Source of the DNA: Ruegeria sp. HKCCSA071
GTDB taxonomy: Bacteria; Pseudomonadota; Alphaproteobacteria; Rhodobacterales; Rhodobacteraceae
Reading direction: 5' to 3'
Length of the DNA: 64,000 bases
Assembly (NCBI RefSeq): GCF_017872555.1
Contig: NZ_JAEDOX010000006.1
Span: 93,292 to 157,291, forward strand
Under the pieces are notes generated by a model. The model was given only the letters and a program-made list of their open reading frames with translations. It did no database searches and had not been told where the DNA came from. Shown piece by piece: positions 62,931 to 64,000 of this stretch (positions within the stretch are counted from its first letter, which is position 1; the number at the start of each line of letters is the position of its first letter). The position numbers and the translations under genes are program-made.

Positions 62931-63908
62931 TCAGGCTGCGGCGATCTGGCTTGCCTTTTCGACCAGAACTTCGGCCTGACGGATCGAGGCATAGTCGATC
63001 AGACGACCATCCAGTGAAACGGCGCCCATTCCATCCGCCTCGGCCTCGGCCATCGCGACCAGAATGCGCCGTGCCTTGGTGACTTCGGCATCCGAGGGCG
63101 ACATCACCTCGTTGGCAAGTGCGATCTGGCTGGGGTGGATGGCCCATTTCCCCTCGCACCCCAAAACAGCGGCGCGTTTGGCCGCGGCCTTATAGCCTTC
63201 GGGGTCCTGAAAATCTCCGAACGGCCCATCAATCGGACGCAGCCCGTTGGCGCGCGCCGCAACCACCATGCGAGCAAGGGCGTAGTGCCACATGTCGCCC
63301 CAGTGGGTCAGGCGGCCTCCGTCGGCATCCGGGTCGGTCAGTACCGAATAGTCCGGGTTCACGCCCCCGATGATTGTGGTTCGCGCCCGGGTCGAGGCGG
63401 CATAATCCGCGACACCAAAATGAAGGCTTTCATTGCGCTTTGATGCCGCCGCGATCGCGCTGACATTCTGCATACCAAGCGCGGTTTCGATGATGTGTTC
63501 GAACCCGATCCGTTTCTTGTATCCCTTGGCGTCTTCGATCTGGGTCACCAGCATGTCGACCGCGTACACATCTGCAGCTGTCCCGACCTTGGGGATCATG
63601 ATCAGGTCCAGACGCTGGCCCGCCTGTTCGACAACATCCACGACGTCCCGATACATGTAATGGGTGTCCAGACCATTGATCCGCACCGACATGGTCTTGT
63701 TGCCCCAGTCGATATCGTTCAGCGCCTGAATGATATTCCTGCGCGCCTGTTCCTTTTCATCGGGCGCAACAGCGTCTTCCAGATCGAGGAAGATGACATC
63801 CACGTCCGATTTCGCGGCCTTCTCAAACATTCCGGGCTGGCTGCCGGGCACGGCAAGCTCGCTGCGGTTCAGGCGGGCGGGGGCTTGTTCAATTGGATGA
63901 AAGCTCAT
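62931..63908 (-). CDS. HpcH/HpaI family CoA-ester lyase, malyl-CoA lyase-like
   Basis: 325 residues. It resembles Rhodobacter malyl-CoA/beta-methylmalyl-CoA lyase: VIFLDLEDAVAPDEKEQAR, MSVRINGLDTHYMYRDVVDV, LIMIPKVGTAADVYAVD and the late EGKWAIHPSQIALANEV. It probably cleaves or makes malyl-CoA, linking glyoxylate and acetyl-CoA; the related malyl-CoA thioesterase Mcl2 is an alternative. It starts 17 bases after glyA on the same strand, so the two genes likely form an operon connecting serine/glycine and C1 flow with C4 acids. Confidence 0.85.
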   Translation of the reverse strand: MSFHPIEQAPARLNRSELAVPGSQPGMFEKAAKSDVDVIFLDLEDAVAPDEKEQARRNIIQALNDIDWGNKTMSVRINGLDTHYMYRDVVDVVEQAGQRLDLIMIPKVGTAADVYAVDMLVTQIEDAKGYKKRIGFEHIIETALGMQNVSAIAAASKRNESLHFGVADYAASTRARTTIIGGVNPDYSVLTDPDADGGRLTHWGDMWHYALARMVVAARANGLRPIDGPFGDFQDPEGYKAAAKRAAVLGCEGKWAIHPSQIALANEVMSPSDAEVTKARRILVAMAEAEADGMGAVSLDGRLIDYASIRQAEVLVEKASQIAAA

Positions 63909-63925
63909 GGTTGGGACCTTTCGGC

Positions 63926-64000
63926 TTACAGGTTTGGGTATATGGGGAAACGGTTGCAGAGGTCAGCGACCTGGGCGCGGACGCGGGCTTCGACTTCGGC
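63926..64000 (-). CDS. glyA: Serine hydroxymethyltransferase, 3' end only (partial)
   Basis: The last 24 codons before a TAA stop read AEVEARVRAQVADLCNRF and then PIYPNL, the usual C-terminus of serine hydroxymethyltransferase. The rest lies beyond the window edge. The enzyme joins glycine and 5,10-methylene-THF to serine, which would use the products of betaine demethylation. Confidence 0.75.
   Translation of the reverse strand, partial: AEVEARVRAQVADLCNRFPIYPNL

Noticed and set aside
1..64000. tRNA, rRNA, CRISPR arrays, insertion sequences and riboswitches
   Set aside because: None was recognised on either strand by eye; a dedicated search could still find small RNAs.

Overview
The window looks like a chromosomal or large-replicon segment of a marine alphaproteobacterium of the Roseobacter group (Rhodobacterales). 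The evidence is moderately high GC, a 5-aminolevulinate synthase (C4 heme pathway), the gene order of the nor, nir, nos and nap clusters, a Rhodobacterales-type Hint-domain protein and a malyl-CoA lyase-like gene beside glyA. No rRNA, tRNA, CRISPR array, transposase or phage block was recognised.

Layout. (1) 0-8.5 kb: uptake and demethylation of quaternary amines. It holds a BCCT transporter, a ferredoxin-type oxygenase reductase, a LysR regulator, a Rieske oxygenase and a dimethylglycine/sarcosine dehydrogenase-like protein. (2) 8.5-11.8 kb: moeA (molybdenum cofactor), a D-cysteine desulfhydrase-like PLP enzyme and a Crp/Fnr regulator of the DNR type. (3) 11.9-48.6 kb: a complete nitrate-to-N2 denitrification island. 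It carries hemA, norCBQDEF (minus strand), a Hint-domain protein, nnrS, nirS, a multiheme NirT-like fusion, a cupredoxin, nirECF-DL-GHJN, nosC-like-RZDFYLX and napFDAGHBC. (4) 49.1-57.7 kb: an unusual operon in which a SAM-cyclase-ATPase-TPR signalling protein precedes an encapsulin-like shell protein, a DUF3237-like protein, a desaturase-like FAD oxidoreductase and a polyprenyl diphosphate synthase; a small secreted-type or Ig-like protein converges on it. (5) 57.8-64 kb: a carnitine-type CoA operon (caiD-like, ADP-forming CoA ligase, acyl-CoA dehydrogenase) with a divergent GlxA/AraC regulator, then a malyl-CoA lyase family gene and the 3' end of glyA.

How it works together. Nap reduces nitrate in the periplasm, NirS reduces nitrite, NorCB reduces NO and NosZ reduces N2O. 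The nir genes make heme d1, hemA supplies tetrapyrrole precursor and moeA serves the Mo cofactor of NapA. Seven FNR/DNR-like 14-bp sites lie upstream of hemA, norC, nnrS, nirS, nirE, nosC and napF. At four of them (hemA, norC, nnrS, nirS) the centre of the site is about 70 nt from the start codon, which suggests one regulon run by the local DNR protein. The flanking methylamine genes would feed C1 units and glycine to glyA and central metabolism.

The least explained part is the encapsulin-like operon at 49-57.7 kb. A capsid-fold shell protein is linked there to isoprenoid-type enzymes and a nucleotide cyclase, and this is the best candidate for an undescribed system. Starts given here were chosen by ribosome-binding site, overlap with the preceding gene and family N-termini. 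All assignments are by reading the sequence, without database searches.
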